Source: Microvirga ossetica
GTDB taxonomy: Bacteria; Pseudomonadota; Alphaproteobacteria; Rhizobiales; Beijerinckiaceae
Assembly (NCBI RefSeq): GCF_002741015.1
Contig: NZ_CP016616.1
Coordinates: 3,753,501 to 3,817,500, forward strand
Direction of reading: 5' to 3'
Length of the DNA: 64,000 bases
Under the pieces are notes generated by a model, which worked only from the letters and a program-made list of their open reading frames with translations, was not told the DNA's origin and did not search any database. The stretch's first letter is position 1. The number at the start of each line of letters is the position of its first letter. This document shows, piece by piece, positions 1 to 7,562 of this stretch. Position numbers and translations under genes: made by a program.

Positions 1-294
1 GTCCATGGCGAGGCTTCCTTTGGCGCCTTCGGCCTTGATGGTCTGGATGGCAGATTCGTTGCGGTGCCGGATGCGCAGGCTGATGCCCTCCCGGTGCAGG
101 GCATGATCCTCGGTGTCGAAATAGACCGCATGGAGCTGTCCGCCCTGGTCGGGCAGAGGGCGGAGATGGGACAGGGCCGGATGGGTGAGAAGGTCGTCGG
201 CGGTGCCGGAGGCGAGCTCCAGCTTCAACTCGATCTCCCGGGGTGGGATGTCCGATCTCGAACTCCGCTTCAGCCGGTTCTCGGGGGCACTCAT
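1..294 (-). CDS. CYTH-domain phosphohydrolase, N-terminal part (3' truncated by window edge)
   Basis: The first 98 codons are present and the gene runs off the left end. After a short basic N-terminus, residues 20-26 read EIELKLE, the ExExK metal/phosphate-binding signature that opens CYTH domains (adenylate cyclase class IV/thiamine triphosphatase fold). YFDTEDHALHREGISLRIR follows, the usual second strand pair with alternating charged residues. Family members include inorganic triphosphatases such as YgiF, which adds a C-terminal CHAD domain; whether CHAD is present here cannot be seen. It is transcribed in the same direction as yidC but lies beyond a strong terminator, so it is probably a separate unit. 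The ATG at 292-294 is the only sensible start. Confidence 0.8.
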   Translation of the reverse strand, partial: MSAPENRLKRSSRSDIPPREIELKLELASGTADDLLTHPALSHLRPLPDQGGQLHAVYFDTEDHALHREGISLRIRHRNESAIQTIKAEGAKGSLAMD

Positions 295-377
295 GACCTG
301 TCACCGCTCTGTCTCGACCCTTCTTCATATAGAGGCGGAGAGGCGGGAGAACATCGCGACGAGGGAGACCGGCGCCG

Positions 378-409
378 AAAAGAAAATCCCCGGGACGAGG
401 CCCGGGGAT
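378..409 (-). terminator. Rho-independent terminator after yidC
   Basis: A 9-bp perfect stem (ATCCCCGGG / CCCGGGGAT) with a 6-nt loop is followed on the minus strand by a T-rich tract. It lies 24 bp beyond the yidC stop codon, so it ends the rpmH-rnpA-yidC unit. Confidence 0.75.
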
Positions 410-432
410 GATCATGTTCGGTTTTCTTCCGC

Positions 433-2292
433 TCAGCTCTTGGCAGGGCTGGTCTTGCGGCTGAAGGTCTTGCGCAGGTTGTCGAAGAGCTCGATCTTCA
501 CGCCGTTGCGCCTCATGATGAAGGCCTGTTGCGTCACGGAGAGCAGGTTGTTCCAGGCCCAGTAGATCACGAGGCCGGCGGGGAACGAGCCCAGCATGAA
601 GGTGAAGATCACCGGCATCCAGGCGAAGACCTGCTTCTGCACCGGATCCGGCGGCTCCGGGTTCATCTTCATCTGCAGCCACATGGTGATGCCCATGAGG
701 ATCGGCCAAACGCCGAGCATGAGGAAGTGGCCGACCACCGGCACCGCGCCCGGATTGAAAGGCAGGAGGCCGAACAGGTTGAAGATCGTGGTCGGATCGG
801 GCGCGGCGAGGTCGCGGATCCAGCCGAAGAACGGCGCGTGGCGCATCTCGATGGTGACGAAGAGCACCTTGTAGAGCGCGAAGAACACCGGGATCTGGAT
901 CAGCACCGGCCAGCAGCCGGCGACCGGGTTGATCTTCTCCTTGCGGTAGAGCTCCATCAGCGCCTGCTGCTGCTTCATCTTGTCGTCGGCATAGCGCTCG
1001 CGGATGGAGGCCATCTCCGGCTGCACCGCCTTCATCTTCGCCATGGATCGGTAGGACTTGTTGGCGAGCGGGAAGAACAGGATCTTCAGCAGCACCGTGA
1101 CGAGCAGGATCGCGATGCCGAAATTGCCGAACAGGTGGAAGAAGAAGTCGAGCACCTTAAAGAGCGGCTTGGTGATGAAGTAGAACCAGCCCCAGTCGAT
1201 CAGGAGATCGAAGTTCTTGATGCTGTACCTCTCGTGATAGGCATCGACGGTCGCGACCTCCTTGGCGCCGGCAAAGAGGCGCTGGTTCACTTCGGTCGTG
1301 GCACCGGGCTGAAGCGTCTGCGATGCGCCGGCAATCGTGGCCTGATAGGTGCGATCGGTCGTCTGGCCCTGCTGCGAAGTGAAGGAACCCTGGAAAGGCT
1401 GCGTTTGGTCGGGAATGACGGCAGCGGCCCAGTACTTGTCGGTGATGCCGAGGAAGCCGCCGGTGACCGAGTTCCAGATCTGGCCGACCGTATTGCCGCC
1501 CGAGATCGGCTCCTTCTTGTCGAGGTTCGCGTAGGTGACCTCCTGCAGGCCCTCGTCGCCGAGAACACCGATCATGCCCTCGTGCAGCACGTAATAGCCG
1601 AGGGTGACCGGGCGGCCGTGGCGGGAGACGAGGCTGTAGGATTGCAGGGTCACGGGCGCCGTGCCGCGGTTCTCGACCGCGTCCTTCACCGCGAACATGA
1701 ACTTGTCGTCGACCGAGATCGTGCGGCGGAAGACCAGACCCTGCTCGTTCTGCCAGGTCAGGGTGACCGGGCTGCCGGGAGTCAGAGAAGTCTTGTCGGC
1801 CGTCCACACCGTATTCTGGTTCGGCAGGCTGCCCGCCTGTGCGCCGATCCAGCCGAACTCCGCGTAATAGGGGTTCTGGGCGCCGGTGGGCGACAGGAGC
1901 ACGATGATCGGGCTCTTGGGATCGACGGTCTCGCGGTAGTTCTTCAGGGACACGTCGTCGATGCGGCCGCCGCGCAGGTTGATGGAGCCGGCGATGGAGG
2001 GAGTGTCGATGGCGACGCGCGGCGAGCTGGCGAGGGCTGCCTCACGAGTCTGAACAGTTGGAGCCGACGACGTGCTCGGAACCGTTCCCGGCACGGTGGG
2101 CGAGGCGCCACCGGCTTGGCTCGGGCTTGCGGGCGGATTCGGTGCGTTGGGATTGACCTGCGTGGATTGCGCCTGCTGCGCGGCCTGCCGCTGCTTTTCG
2201 GCCTGGGGAGCCGCAAAGAAGTATTGCCAGCCCAGCAAGACCGCCAGCGACAGGGCGATGGCGATGATGAGGTTTTTGTTATCTTCACGCAT
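433..2292 (-). CDS. yidC: YidC membrane protein insertase
   Basis: A 619-residue Oxa1/YidC/Alb3 insertase that inserts and folds inner-membrane proteins with or without SecYEG. It has an N-terminal membrane anchor (residues about 6-24, [19 protein letters not shown]), a Pro/Ser/Thr-rich linker and a large periplasmic beta domain. The C-terminal core of about five helices includes a [13 protein letters not shown] segment, the cytoplasmic coiled-coil hairpin (MKAVQPEM...[11 protein letters not shown]) and the [22 protein letters not shown] segment. An upstream extension of the frame into rnpA is ignored: [13 protein letters not shown] is the canonical Rhizobiales N-terminus. The start overlaps the 3' end of rnpA by 8 bp, implying translational coupling. 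No yidD is visible between rnpA and yidC. Confidence 0.97.
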   Translation of the reverse strand: MREDNKNLIIAIALSLAVLLGWQYFFAAPQAEKQRQAAQQAQSTQVNPNAPNPPASPSQAGGASPTVPGTVPSTSSAPTVQTREAALASSPRVAIDTPSIAGSINLRGGRIDDVSLKNYRETVDPKSPIIVLLSPTGAQNPYYAEFGWIGAQAGSLPNQNTVWTADKTSLTPGSPVTLTWQNEQGLVFRRTISVDDKFMFAVKDAVENRGTAPVTLQSYSLVSRHGRPVTLGYYVLHEGMIGVLGDEGLQEVTYANLDKKEPISGGNTVGQIWNSVTGGFLGITDKYWAAAVIPDQTQPFQGSFTSQQGQTTDRTYQATIAGASQTLQPGATTEVNQRLFAGAKEVATVDAYHERYSIKNFDLLIDWGWFYFITKPLFKVLDFFFHLFGNFGIAILLVTVLLKILFFPLANKSYRSMAKMKAVQPEMASIRERYADDKMKQQQALMELYRKEKINPVAGCWPVLIQIPVFFALYKVLFVTIEMRHAPFFGWIRDLAAPDPTTIFNLFGLLPFNPGAVPVVGHFLMLGVWPILMGITMWLQMKMNPEPPDPVQKQVFAWMPVIFTFMLGSFPAGLVIYWAWNNLLSVTQQAFIMRRNGVKIELFDNLRKTFSRKTSPAKS

Positions 2293-2719
2293 GGGAATGT
2301 CCGCGACGCTCGCCGTTGGAGGGAGGTGAGGAAGGTTTGGTACGCTCTGCCGGAGACGCGCTTTTCGGCCTGGTGACCGCCCGCAGCGCGCGCCGAAGAT
2401 CGTCGATGAGGACGTCGAAGTCGGCGGAGAGGATGTCGCGCCGTCCGATGATGACGACGTCCGCATCGATCATGGCGTAGTCCCGGCCTGCCGTGGGGAT
2501 GGCGGCCCGGAGCCGGCGCTTGATCCGGTTGCGCTCGGTGGCGTGGCCGACTCGCTTCGTCACCGTGAGGCCGAAGCGCAGGCCGAGGCCCGATCCCTCG
2601 CGCAGCCGAGCCTGGACCGACATCCGCTCGGTATGAAAGCGGCGGCCAGAGGCCGCCGCGACGAAGTCAGGTCTTTTCGTCAGACGCCCGAGGCTCAGCT
2701 CTGCGCGAGGCTCGCGCAT
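2285..2719 (-). CDS. rnpA: Ribonuclease P protein component
   Basis: A 144-residue basic protein subunit of RNase P, which supports the RNA subunit in trimming the 5' leaders of tRNA precursors. The RNR-type signature is clear: [20 protein letters not shown] at residues about 53-72. An N-terminal RLTKRPDFV motif and a [21 protein letters not shown] segment also fit the family. The Lys/Pro/Ser-rich C-terminal tail is longer than in E. coli and overlaps the yidC start. Position between rpmH and yidC is the classic ribosome-biogenesis/membrane-insertion arrangement. Confidence 0.97.
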   Translation of the reverse strand: MREPRAELSLGRLTKRPDFVAAASGRRFHTERMSVQARLREGSGLGLRFGLTVTKRVGHATERNRIKRRLRAAIPTAGRDYAMIDADVVIIGRRDILSADFDVLIDDLRRALRAVTRPKSASPAERTKPSSPPSNGERRGHSHA

Positions 2720-2737
2720 CGGGCTATCCTAGGCTGC

Positions 2738-2872
2738 TTACGCCGAAAGGCGCTTGCGGCCATGGGCGCGGCGAGCGGCAATGACCTTGCGGCCACCCTT
2801 GGTCGCCATGCGCGCACGGAAGCCGTGGCGGCGCTTGCGAACCAGCTTGCTCGGTTGATACGTCCTCTTCAC
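2738..2872 (-). CDS. rpmH: 50S ribosomal protein L34
   Basis: A 44-residue, very basic protein beginning [20 protein letters not shown] and ending HGRKRLSA, which is the conserved L34 sequence. The start codon is GTG; a nearby upstream ATG is in another frame. L34 is a late-assembling large-subunit protein. The 18-bp gap to rnpA shows co-transcription. Confidence 0.97.
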   Translation of the reverse strand: MKRTYQPSKLVRKRRHGFRARMATKGGRKVIAARRAHGRKRLSA

Positions 2873-3139
2873 GGCACATCTCCGGTCGAATGGGGCAGCG
2901 GTGCTCGAAGGCTCGCGCCCGTCTGGTTTGAATGGGGTTTCCCCCGAAACTGTCTCGAAAAAACGATCAGCGCCCCAGAAGAGCGCTGTCAGCTTGCGGG
3001 CTTATGACGGAACGGATGGGCAAAGTCAACGCCGCTCTGGTCTTTATGCGGCAATCGGCCCGGCGCCCGTCGTCCTCTGAGCGGGACGGTGGGCGCACAT
3101 CTTCCGGGCACTACATAACACGCCGATTCAGGAGAATCC

Positions 3140-3934
3140 GTGGCTGCGACACAACCGAATCCCGCCCGCGCAAAGGAGACCGGCCTGCCCTGGCGGGTCC
3201 TGCCCCTCGTCCTGTTCCTGGTTGCGGTCGGAGCTGTCTTCGCGACTGGGCTGCATCGGTCCCTGAGCTTCGAGACCTTCCTTCGCTACCAAGCCTGGCT
3301 TCAGGATCTCGTCGAAGCCCACCCGATGAGGATGCTCGGGCTCTTCGCCGCGGTGTATGTGGCAGCGGCGACCTTGTCGCTGCCGGTCTCGGCCTTTCTG
3401 ATCACCCTCAGCGGCTATCTCTTCGGCTGGGCGCTCGGCGGCCTTGTCGCCGCCGTTGCCGCGACCTTGGGGGCAGCAAACATTTTCCTGATCGCCCGCA
3501 CCTCCATCGGCCAGCCCCTGCTGTCGCGGTCGGGGCCCCGGATCCAGAACCTTGCCGCGGGTTTTCGGGGTCAGGCGTTCCTCTACCTTCTCTCCTTGCG
3601 TCTGATCCCCGTCATGCCGTTCTGGCTCACGAATCTGGCCGCCGCCTTCTTCGGTATGCGCCTGCGGCCTTTCCTGCTCGCGACCCAGATCGGCATGCTG
3701 CCGATTTGCTTCGCCTTTGCGTTCGCAGGATCGGGCCTGGACGAGGTCATCGCCCGGCACGAGGCCCTCCGCACCCAATGCCTCGCAGCCGGCCGGAGCG
3801 ATTGCGCGATCGAACTCAGCGCCGCGAGCCTGTTGACGCCCCAACTGACCGCTGCTCTCTCCATGTTGGGAATTCTGGCGCTGGTCCCGGTCGCACTCAG
3901 ATATTGGCGCCGACGGGGAGGTGGAGAGGGATGA
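3140..3934 (+). CDS. TVP38/TMEM64 (DedA-like) membrane protein
   Basis: A 264-residue integral membrane protein with an N-terminal helix (residues about 19-38), then helices around LFAAVYVAAATLSLPVSAFL and LFGWALGGLVAAVAATLGA. The family motif region SLRLIPVMPFWLTNLAAAFFGM matches the SNARE-associated/VTT domain (F/LxRLIPxxPF) shared by DedA and TVP38 proteins, which are linked to lipid scrambling and membrane homeostasis. The start is GTG with AGGAG eight bases upstream. The gene is monocistronic, with 95 bp before a sensor kinase. Substrate is unknown. Confidence 0.85.
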   Translation: MAATQPNPARAKETGLPWRVLPLVLFLVAVGAVFATGLHRSLSFETFLRYQAWLQDLVEAHPMRMLGLFAAVYVAAATLSLPVSAFLITLSGYLFGWALGGLVAAVAATLGAANIFLIARTSIGQPLLSRSGPRIQNLAAGFRGQAFLYLLSLRLIPVMPFWLTNLAAAFFGMRLRPFLLATQIGMLPICFAFAFAGSGLDEVIARHEALRTQCLAAGRSDCAIELSAASLLTPQLTAALSMLGILALVPVALRYWRRRGGGEG

Positions 3935-4029
3935 AGAGGGCGCCTTCCCGTGTCTTTCCCATGGGATGAGGGTGCGGCGATGGAATGTTATGGCTTGTGT
4001 CATACTGCGCCGCCTGAGATGAAACGGGA

Positions 4030-5466
4030 ATGAGCCGAGAGCAGACCACCTTTTCAGGGCGTATCCTGAGCCAGTTCGGGCTCTCTGCGCGCCTGCTCCT
4101 GCTGACCGTGCTCTTCGTGATGATCGCGGAGGTGCTCATCTATGTGCCCTCGGTCGCCAATTTCCGGCTGACCTGGCTCAACGACCGACTGGCGGCGGCG
4201 CAGATCGCCGCCATGGTTCTCGATGCGGCGCCTGAGGAAACCCTGTCGGAAGAGCTGGAAATGCGCCTTCTGCAGGGCGTCGGCGCAAGGGCCATCGCCT
4301 TGAAGGGGGGAGGGCGCAGAAGCCTCCTGGCCGCAGGCGATGTCCCGCCGGAAGTGAGCAAGACGGTCGATCTGCGCGACGCGCAGTGGATGACCCTGGC
4401 CCGGGACGCCATGGAGGTCCTGTTCAATCCCGCCGACAAGCCGATCCGGGTCATCGGTTCGGGCATGGGAGTCGAGTTCGTCGAGATGATTCTCGATCAG
4501 CGCCCCCTGCGCCATGCCATGATCGAGTTCTCGCGCAACCTCCTGCTCCTGTCCCTGTTCATCTCCGCCATCACAGCGAGCCTCGTCTATCTCACCCTGC
4601 AATGGGTGATCGTGCGTCCCGTGCGGCGGCTCACCGGCAATATCGCGGAGTTCTCCAGCAACCCCGAGGATGCCTCGCGGGTGATCCGGCCGACCGACCG
4701 GGTCGACGAGATCGGGCTTGCCGAACAGGCGCTGGCCCGCATGGAGACCACCCTTGCCGATGAGCTGCGCCAGAAGCGGCGCCTGGCCCAGCTCGGCCTT
4801 GCGGTGAGCAAGATCAATCACGAGCTGCGCAACATGCTCACGACGGCGCAGCTTCTCACCGACCGCCTCGACCGGGTCAGCGACGAGAGCGTGCAGCGCA
4901 TCGCGCCCCGGCTCGTCAGCACCCTCGACCGTGCCATCGCCTTCTGCGAGACCACCCTTGCCTATGGCCGGGCGACGGAGCCCCTGCCGCAGCGGCGTAT
5001 GATCCCCCTCGCGCCCCTGATCGACGAATTGTCGAACCTGACGGATCTGGCCCCGGAGGTGGGAATTACGTTCGAGGCGCAGGTGTCGGATGACCTGATG
5101 GTCGATGCCGACCCGGATCAGCTCTCTCGCGTCCTCGTCAACGTGGTCCGCAACGCCGTCCAGGCGATGAGCCAGGCGGGATCTCCCGAGGGCACGCCGC
5201 GGATCGACGTGTCCGCCTCTCGGGAGGGCGCTTCCGTGGTCATCCTGATCCGGGACAACGGGCCCGGCATTCCCGAGCGGGCCAGGGCCAACCTCTTCGC
5301 GCCCTTCCAGGGCTCGGCCCAGAAGGGTGGGACAGGCCTCGGCCTGCCCATCGCCGCGGAGCTCGTCCAGCTTCATGGCGGAACGATCAGCCTCGACGAA
5401 GGCAACGGAAAAACCTGCTTCCGCATCACCATTCCGGACCGGCTTTCACCCGCAGCGGCAAAGTGA
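4030..5466 (+). CDS. Membrane-bound sensor histidine kinase
   Basis: A 478-residue class I kinase. Two membrane helices (about 20-40 and 168-192) flank a periplasmic sensor of about 125 residues. A HAMP linker (about 193-250, starting VRPVRRLTGNI) follows, then the H-box SKINHELRNML with phospho-accepting His264. The HATPase_c domain shows an N-box (NVVRNAVQAM), G1 (DNGPGIP) and G2 (GGTGLGL). The asparagine before the histidine (NHELRN) is less common than SHELRT and recurs in a Rhizobiales subgroup. No response regulator is adjacent, so the partner is unknown. Start ATG at 4030 follows the TVP38 gene without an obvious terminator. Confidence 0.92.
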   Translation: MSREQTTFSGRILSQFGLSARLLLLTVLFVMIAEVLIYVPSVANFRLTWLNDRLAAAQIAAMVLDAAPEETLSEELEMRLLQGVGARAIALKGGGRRSLLAAGDVPPEVSKTVDLRDAQWMTLARDAMEVLFNPADKPIRVIGSGMGVEFVEMILDQRPLRHAMIEFSRNLLLLSLFISAITASLVYLTLQWVIVRPVRRLTGNIAEFSSNPEDASRVIRPTDRVDEIGLAEQALARMETTLADELRQKRRLAQLGLAVSKINHELRNMLTTAQLLTDRLDRVSDESVQRIAPRLVSTLDRAIAFCETTLAYGRATEPLPQRRMIPLAPLIDELSNLTDLAPEVGITFEAQVSDDLMVDADPDQLSRVLVNVVRNAVQAMSQAGSPEGTPRIDVSASREGASVVILIRDNGPGIPERARANLFAPFQGSAQKGGTGLGLPIAAELVQLHGGTISLDEGNGKTCFRITIPDRLSPAAAK

Positions 5467-5572
5467 GGCTTTCCGCATATCTTCTGCACGAAGAGGCTTG
5501 CCAACCGGATCAGATCCCTCTATGTCACCGGCCTCGGCCAACGTTGCTTCCCAAGAGCGACCTGCCGACCAA

Positions 5573-5649
5573 GCGCCCGTAGCTCAGCTGGATAGAGCAC
5601 CAGACTACGAATCTGGGGGTCAGAGGTTCGAATCCTTTCGGGCGCGCCA
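5573..5649 (+). tRNA. tRNA-Arg (anticodon ACG)
   Basis: A 77-nt cloverleaf with acceptor GCGCCCG/CGGGCGC, D-arm GCTC...GAGC, anticodon arm CCAGA-CTACGAA-TCTGG with ACG in the loop, a 5-nt variable loop and T-arm AGAGG-TTCGAAT-CCTTT. The discriminator is G and CCA is encoded. ACG is expected to be edited to ICG and to read CGU/CGC/CGA. The gene stands alone. Confidence 0.96.
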
Positions 5650-5719
5650 TTTTCTCCTTACATTGACGATGCAGGCAAGGTTCGACGCTGCTCGTTCACG
5701 CGCAGCAGCCCCTGGCCAT

Positions 5720-5761
5720 TGCATTGGAGTATCGAGGTTCTGCATTGGAGTATCGAGGTTC
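5720..5761. repeat. Exact 21-bp tandem duplication
   Basis: Two perfect, directly adjacent copies of a 21-bp unit (5720-5740 and 5741-5761) that begins TGCATTGGAG and ends CGAGGTTC. The second copy covers two bases of the stop codon of the small minus-strand HTH gene. A GAGGTT/AACCTC inverted repeat spans the junction. Only two copies occur, so this is a recent local duplication and no array. Confidence 0.85.
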
Positions 5762-5927
5762 AAACCTCTGCGGCTGGCGTGACGCCGAGGTCGTCGAGCT
5801 TGGCGCGAACCTCGGTGACCGGGCGTTTCAGCTTCAGGCTGATGACCGAGACAGGAACGCCTTCTCTGGCGAGGGCCAGGAGGGCCTGCACGGCCTCATA
5901 ATTCCAGTGTTCTCCGGCAGAGTTCAT
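5760..5927 (-). CDS. 55-residue GcrA/Myb-like helix-turn-helix protein
   Basis: A small protein of 55 residues that opens with MNSAGEHWNYEAVQALLALA. The spacing W..E.V..L..L..EG......I...L.R....V..K...LG resembles the N-terminal DNA-binding helix-turn-helix of the cell-cycle regulator GcrA, without the rest of GcrA. It is therefore read as a small DNA-binding protein of unknown target. On the minus strand a GGAAC-N16-GGTT promoter-like motif lies about 90 bp upstream, suggesting general-stress control. The ATG at 5925-5927 is the only start that keeps the conserved Trp near the N-terminus. The coding call rests on the coherent fold-like pattern and on the fit to neighbouring stress genes. Confidence 0.55.
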   Translation of the reverse strand: MNSAGEHWNYEAVQALLALAREGVPVSVISLKLKRPVTEVRAKLDDLGVTPAAEV

Positions 5928-6014
5928 GACATCTGTCTCCGTTGCGAGCCGGGAGGGTCCGCCTCAAGTGAGGCGAGATGATGAAAAAGCGGGGCTGGGA
6001 AAGCTTTCCGCCGC

Positions 6015-6039
6015 AACCTTAGCCGAAGCTGTGCGTTCC
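6015..6039 (-). promoter_or_regulatory. EcfG-type promoter motif for the small HTH gene
   Basis: Read on the minus strand: GGAAC, 16 bases, GGTT. The alphaproteobacterial general-stress sigma EcfG recognises GGAAC-N16/17-CGTT, so there is one mismatch in the -10. It points to the 55-residue HTH gene. Confidence 0.4.
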
Positions 6040-6072
6040 TTGAGAAGGCAACACACTGACAGGGACCGCATC

Positions 6073-6339
6073 ATGAGCATTATCTGGACCATCATTATCG
6101 GCTTCGTGGCTGGTTTGATCGCGAAATGGATCATGCCAGGCCGGAACGAACCGTCCGGCTTCATCATGACAACCATTCTCGGCATCGTGGGTGCCGTCAT
6201 CGCCACCTATCTCGGTCAGGCTCTGGGCTGGTATCGTGCCGATGAGGGGGCAGGTTTTATCGGTGCCATCGTCGGAGCCATCGTCGTTCTGTTCATTTAT
6301 GGCCTGATCGCCGGACGCCGTTCCACTTCGTCCTACTGA
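6073..6339 (+). CDS. GlsB/YeaQ/YmgE family stress-response membrane protein
   Basis: An 88-residue protein beginning MSIIWTIIIGFVAGLIAKWI, with three hydrophobic segments and glycine-rich packing (GFIGAIVGAIVVLFIYGLIAGR). This is the transglycosylase-associated protein family: small inner-membrane proteins induced by envelope or stationary-phase stress, of unknown biochemical role. The longer open frame upstream is discarded because the family N-terminus begins at this ATG, preceded by AGGGAC. It belongs to the stress island, though no clear EcfG motif was found directly in front of it. Confidence 0.88.
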   Translation: MSIIWTIIIGFVAGLIAKWIMPGRNEPSGFIMTTILGIVGAVIATYLGQALGWYRADEGAGFIGAIVGAIVVLFIYGLIAGRRSTSSY

Positions 6340-6394
6340 GTTCTCACGCGCGTCTAGACGGAAAGGCCGCAGCGCTGCTGCGGCCGTTTCCCGT

Positions 6395-6619
6395 TCAGCC
6401 CCGATAGACGAGGCGTTCGCTGTCGTGGCCGCCCGTGATAGCCGCCTTGACCGGGCAATTGCCTACATATCCGCGCCAAGCCAGATAAGAACCGCCGGCG
6501 AGCGCGAGCACGCTCAGCAGCGGGTTCGGGCGCGGCTTGGCTGCCGCGGCGGCGAGGCCAAGGCCCACGAGCATGTAGACCCCGCGTTCGGCGGTGCTGA
6601 GATTGGGCTCTCCGTTCAT
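6395..6619 (-). CDS. DUF2892/YgaP-type small membrane protein
   Basis: A 74-residue protein (MNGEPNLSTAERGVYMLVGL...) with two hydrophobic segments around residues 14-26 and 34-45, then a conserved NCPVKAAI tail. This matches the DUF2892 / rhodanese-less YgaP membrane domain. The ATG at 6617-6619 has AGGAG 12 bases upstream and is preferred over the in-frame GTG three bases earlier. A perfect EcfG-type promoter motif lies on the same strand 30 bp upstream. Function is unknown; it is likely stress-induced. Confidence 0.8.
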   Translation of the reverse strand: MNGEPNLSTAERGVYMLVGLGLAAAAAKPRPNPLLSVLALAGGSYLAWRGYVGNCPVKAAITGGHDSERLVYRG

Positions 6620-6649
6620 CACTTCGGTTCTCCTTGCTTGGCTTTGGCG

Positions 6650-6675
6650 AACGCGACGCGAAGCCCGGTTGTTCC
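6650..6675 (-). promoter_or_regulatory. EcfG-type promoter for the DUF2892 gene
   Basis: Minus-strand GGAAC, 17 bases, CGTT: a full match to the EcfG consensus, ending 31 bp before the ATG of the DUF2892 gene. It lies back to back with the yciF promoter. Confidence 0.65.
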
Positions 6676-6700
6676 GCGCGACGCAGGCGTGACCGGGGCA

Positions 6701-6725
6701 GGAACCTCAAAGCTTGACCTTCGTT
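6701..6725 (+). promoter_or_regulatory. EcfG-type promoter for yciF
   Basis: GGAAC, 16 bases, CGTT on the plus strand, a full match to the consensus. The -10 lies 31 bp before the start codon of the YciF-like gene. Confidence 0.68.
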
Positions 6726-6756
6726 GAGTCCACGCTTCAACCATGGAGTTGTCACG

Positions 6757-7251
6757 ATGCCAGCAAGCGAAAAAACTCTGAACGATCTCTTCCTTCATAC
6801 GCTGAAGGACATTTTCTACGCCGAGAAGCAGATCCTGAAGGCGCTGCCGAAGATGGCGAAGAACGCCGAATCCGAAGAGCTGAAGCAGGCCTTCGAGACT
6901 CATCTCGAAGAAACGCAGGGCCAGATCGAACGGCTGGAAAAAGTATTCGAAATGCTCGGCAAGCCGGCCCGCGGCGTGCAATGCGAGGCGATCAACGGCC
7001 TCATCGAGGAAGGCAAGGAAGTCATGGAAGACTTCGCCGACAGCGCGGCGCTCGATGCCGGCATTCTCGCCGCTGCGCAGGCCGTCGAGCATTACGAGAT
7101 CACCCGTTACGGCTCGTTGAAGACCTGGGCTGAGGAACTGGGCATGCGCGATGCCGCAAAGCTCCTCGATCAGAACCTTCAGGAGGAGAAGAAGACCGAT
7201 CTGCTCCTGACCAAGCTGGCCGAGGCCCGCGTGAATACGAAGGCTGCCTGA
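6757..7251 (+). CDS. YciE/YciF ferroxidase family protein (DUF892)
   Basis: A 164-residue all-helical protein starting MPASEKTLNDLFLHTLKDIF. Carboxylate/histidine positions of a ferritin-like four-helix bundle are visible: YAEKQILKALP, FETHLEETQGQIERLE, and later AVEHYEITRYGSLKTWAEEL. YciF proteins are stress-induced ferritin-like proteins thought to bind a di-iron centre. The start is chosen at the family N-terminus with GGAG upstream, discarding an 11-codon extension. It has a perfect EcfG-type promoter and its own terminator, so it is a monocistronic general-stress gene. Confidence 0.9.
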   Translation: MPASEKTLNDLFLHTLKDIFYAEKQILKALPKMAKNAESEELKQAFETHLEETQGQIERLEKVFEMLGKPARGVQCEAINGLIEEGKEVMEDFADSAALDAGILAAAQAVEHYEITRYGSLKTWAEELGMRDAAKLLDQNLQEEKKTDLLLTKLAEARVNTKAA

Positions 7252-7270
7252 TAGCGGTCTGCCCTTTAAA

Positions 7271-7304
7271 GGCTCCGCGCTCCCGATGGGCGCGGAGCCT
7301 TTTT
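7271..7304 (+). terminator. Terminator after the YciF gene
   Basis: Perfect 9-bp stem GGCTCCGCG / CGCGGAGCC with an 11-nt loop, followed by TTTTT. Confidence 0.85.
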
Positions 7305-7313
7305 CATGAGGTC

Positions 7314-7562
7314 TCAATGGCAATGTGCATTGTCCGGCGCAACCTCCGTATCCAGGATCAGGCGCATGGAGCCGGATGGCGTAATCTCGAGCGCGGCTTT
7401 CATCGTGTCCGGAAATTCGACCAGATGCATGAAGGCGAGAAGCCTGAGGCGCACGATCGGAGGAAGCTGCGCGAGACATTGTGCCAGGGATTGCGATGCG
7501 CGGTCGATCATCTCTTCCTGGACGAAGGAGGCGAGGGGAAGGTTCTCGTCAGGCAGCGACAT
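7314..7562 (-). CDS. Small hypothetical protein coupled to luxI
   Basis: An 82-residue protein, mostly helical and Leu-rich in the middle (RASQSLAQCLAQLPPIVRLRLL). It starts 14 bp inside the end of the luxI reading frame, so it is translationally coupled to the C-terminal part of luxI. No family is recognised. Small genes next to luxI homologues occur in Methylobacteriaceae, but no equivalence is claimed. If ribosomes stop at the TGA in luxI, expression of this gene would fall. Confidence 0.55.
   Translation of the reverse strand: MSLPDENLPLASFVQEEMIDRASQSLAQCLAQLPPIVRLRLLAFMHLVEFPDTMKAALEITPSGSMRLILDTEVAPDNAHCH

Noticed and set aside
529..2376. Long plus-strand open frame (615 codons) opposite yidC
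   Set aside because: It mirrors yidC codon structure on the opposite strand, is His/Arg/Asp-rich and has no family character; high GC content makes such antisense frames common.
3128..4003. Minus-strand frame of 291 codons opposite the TVP38-type gene
   Set aside because: Low-complexity composition and complete overlap with a well-supported membrane protein.
5720..5761. Tandem copies as a CRISPR array
   Set aside because: Only two copies with no spacer between them.
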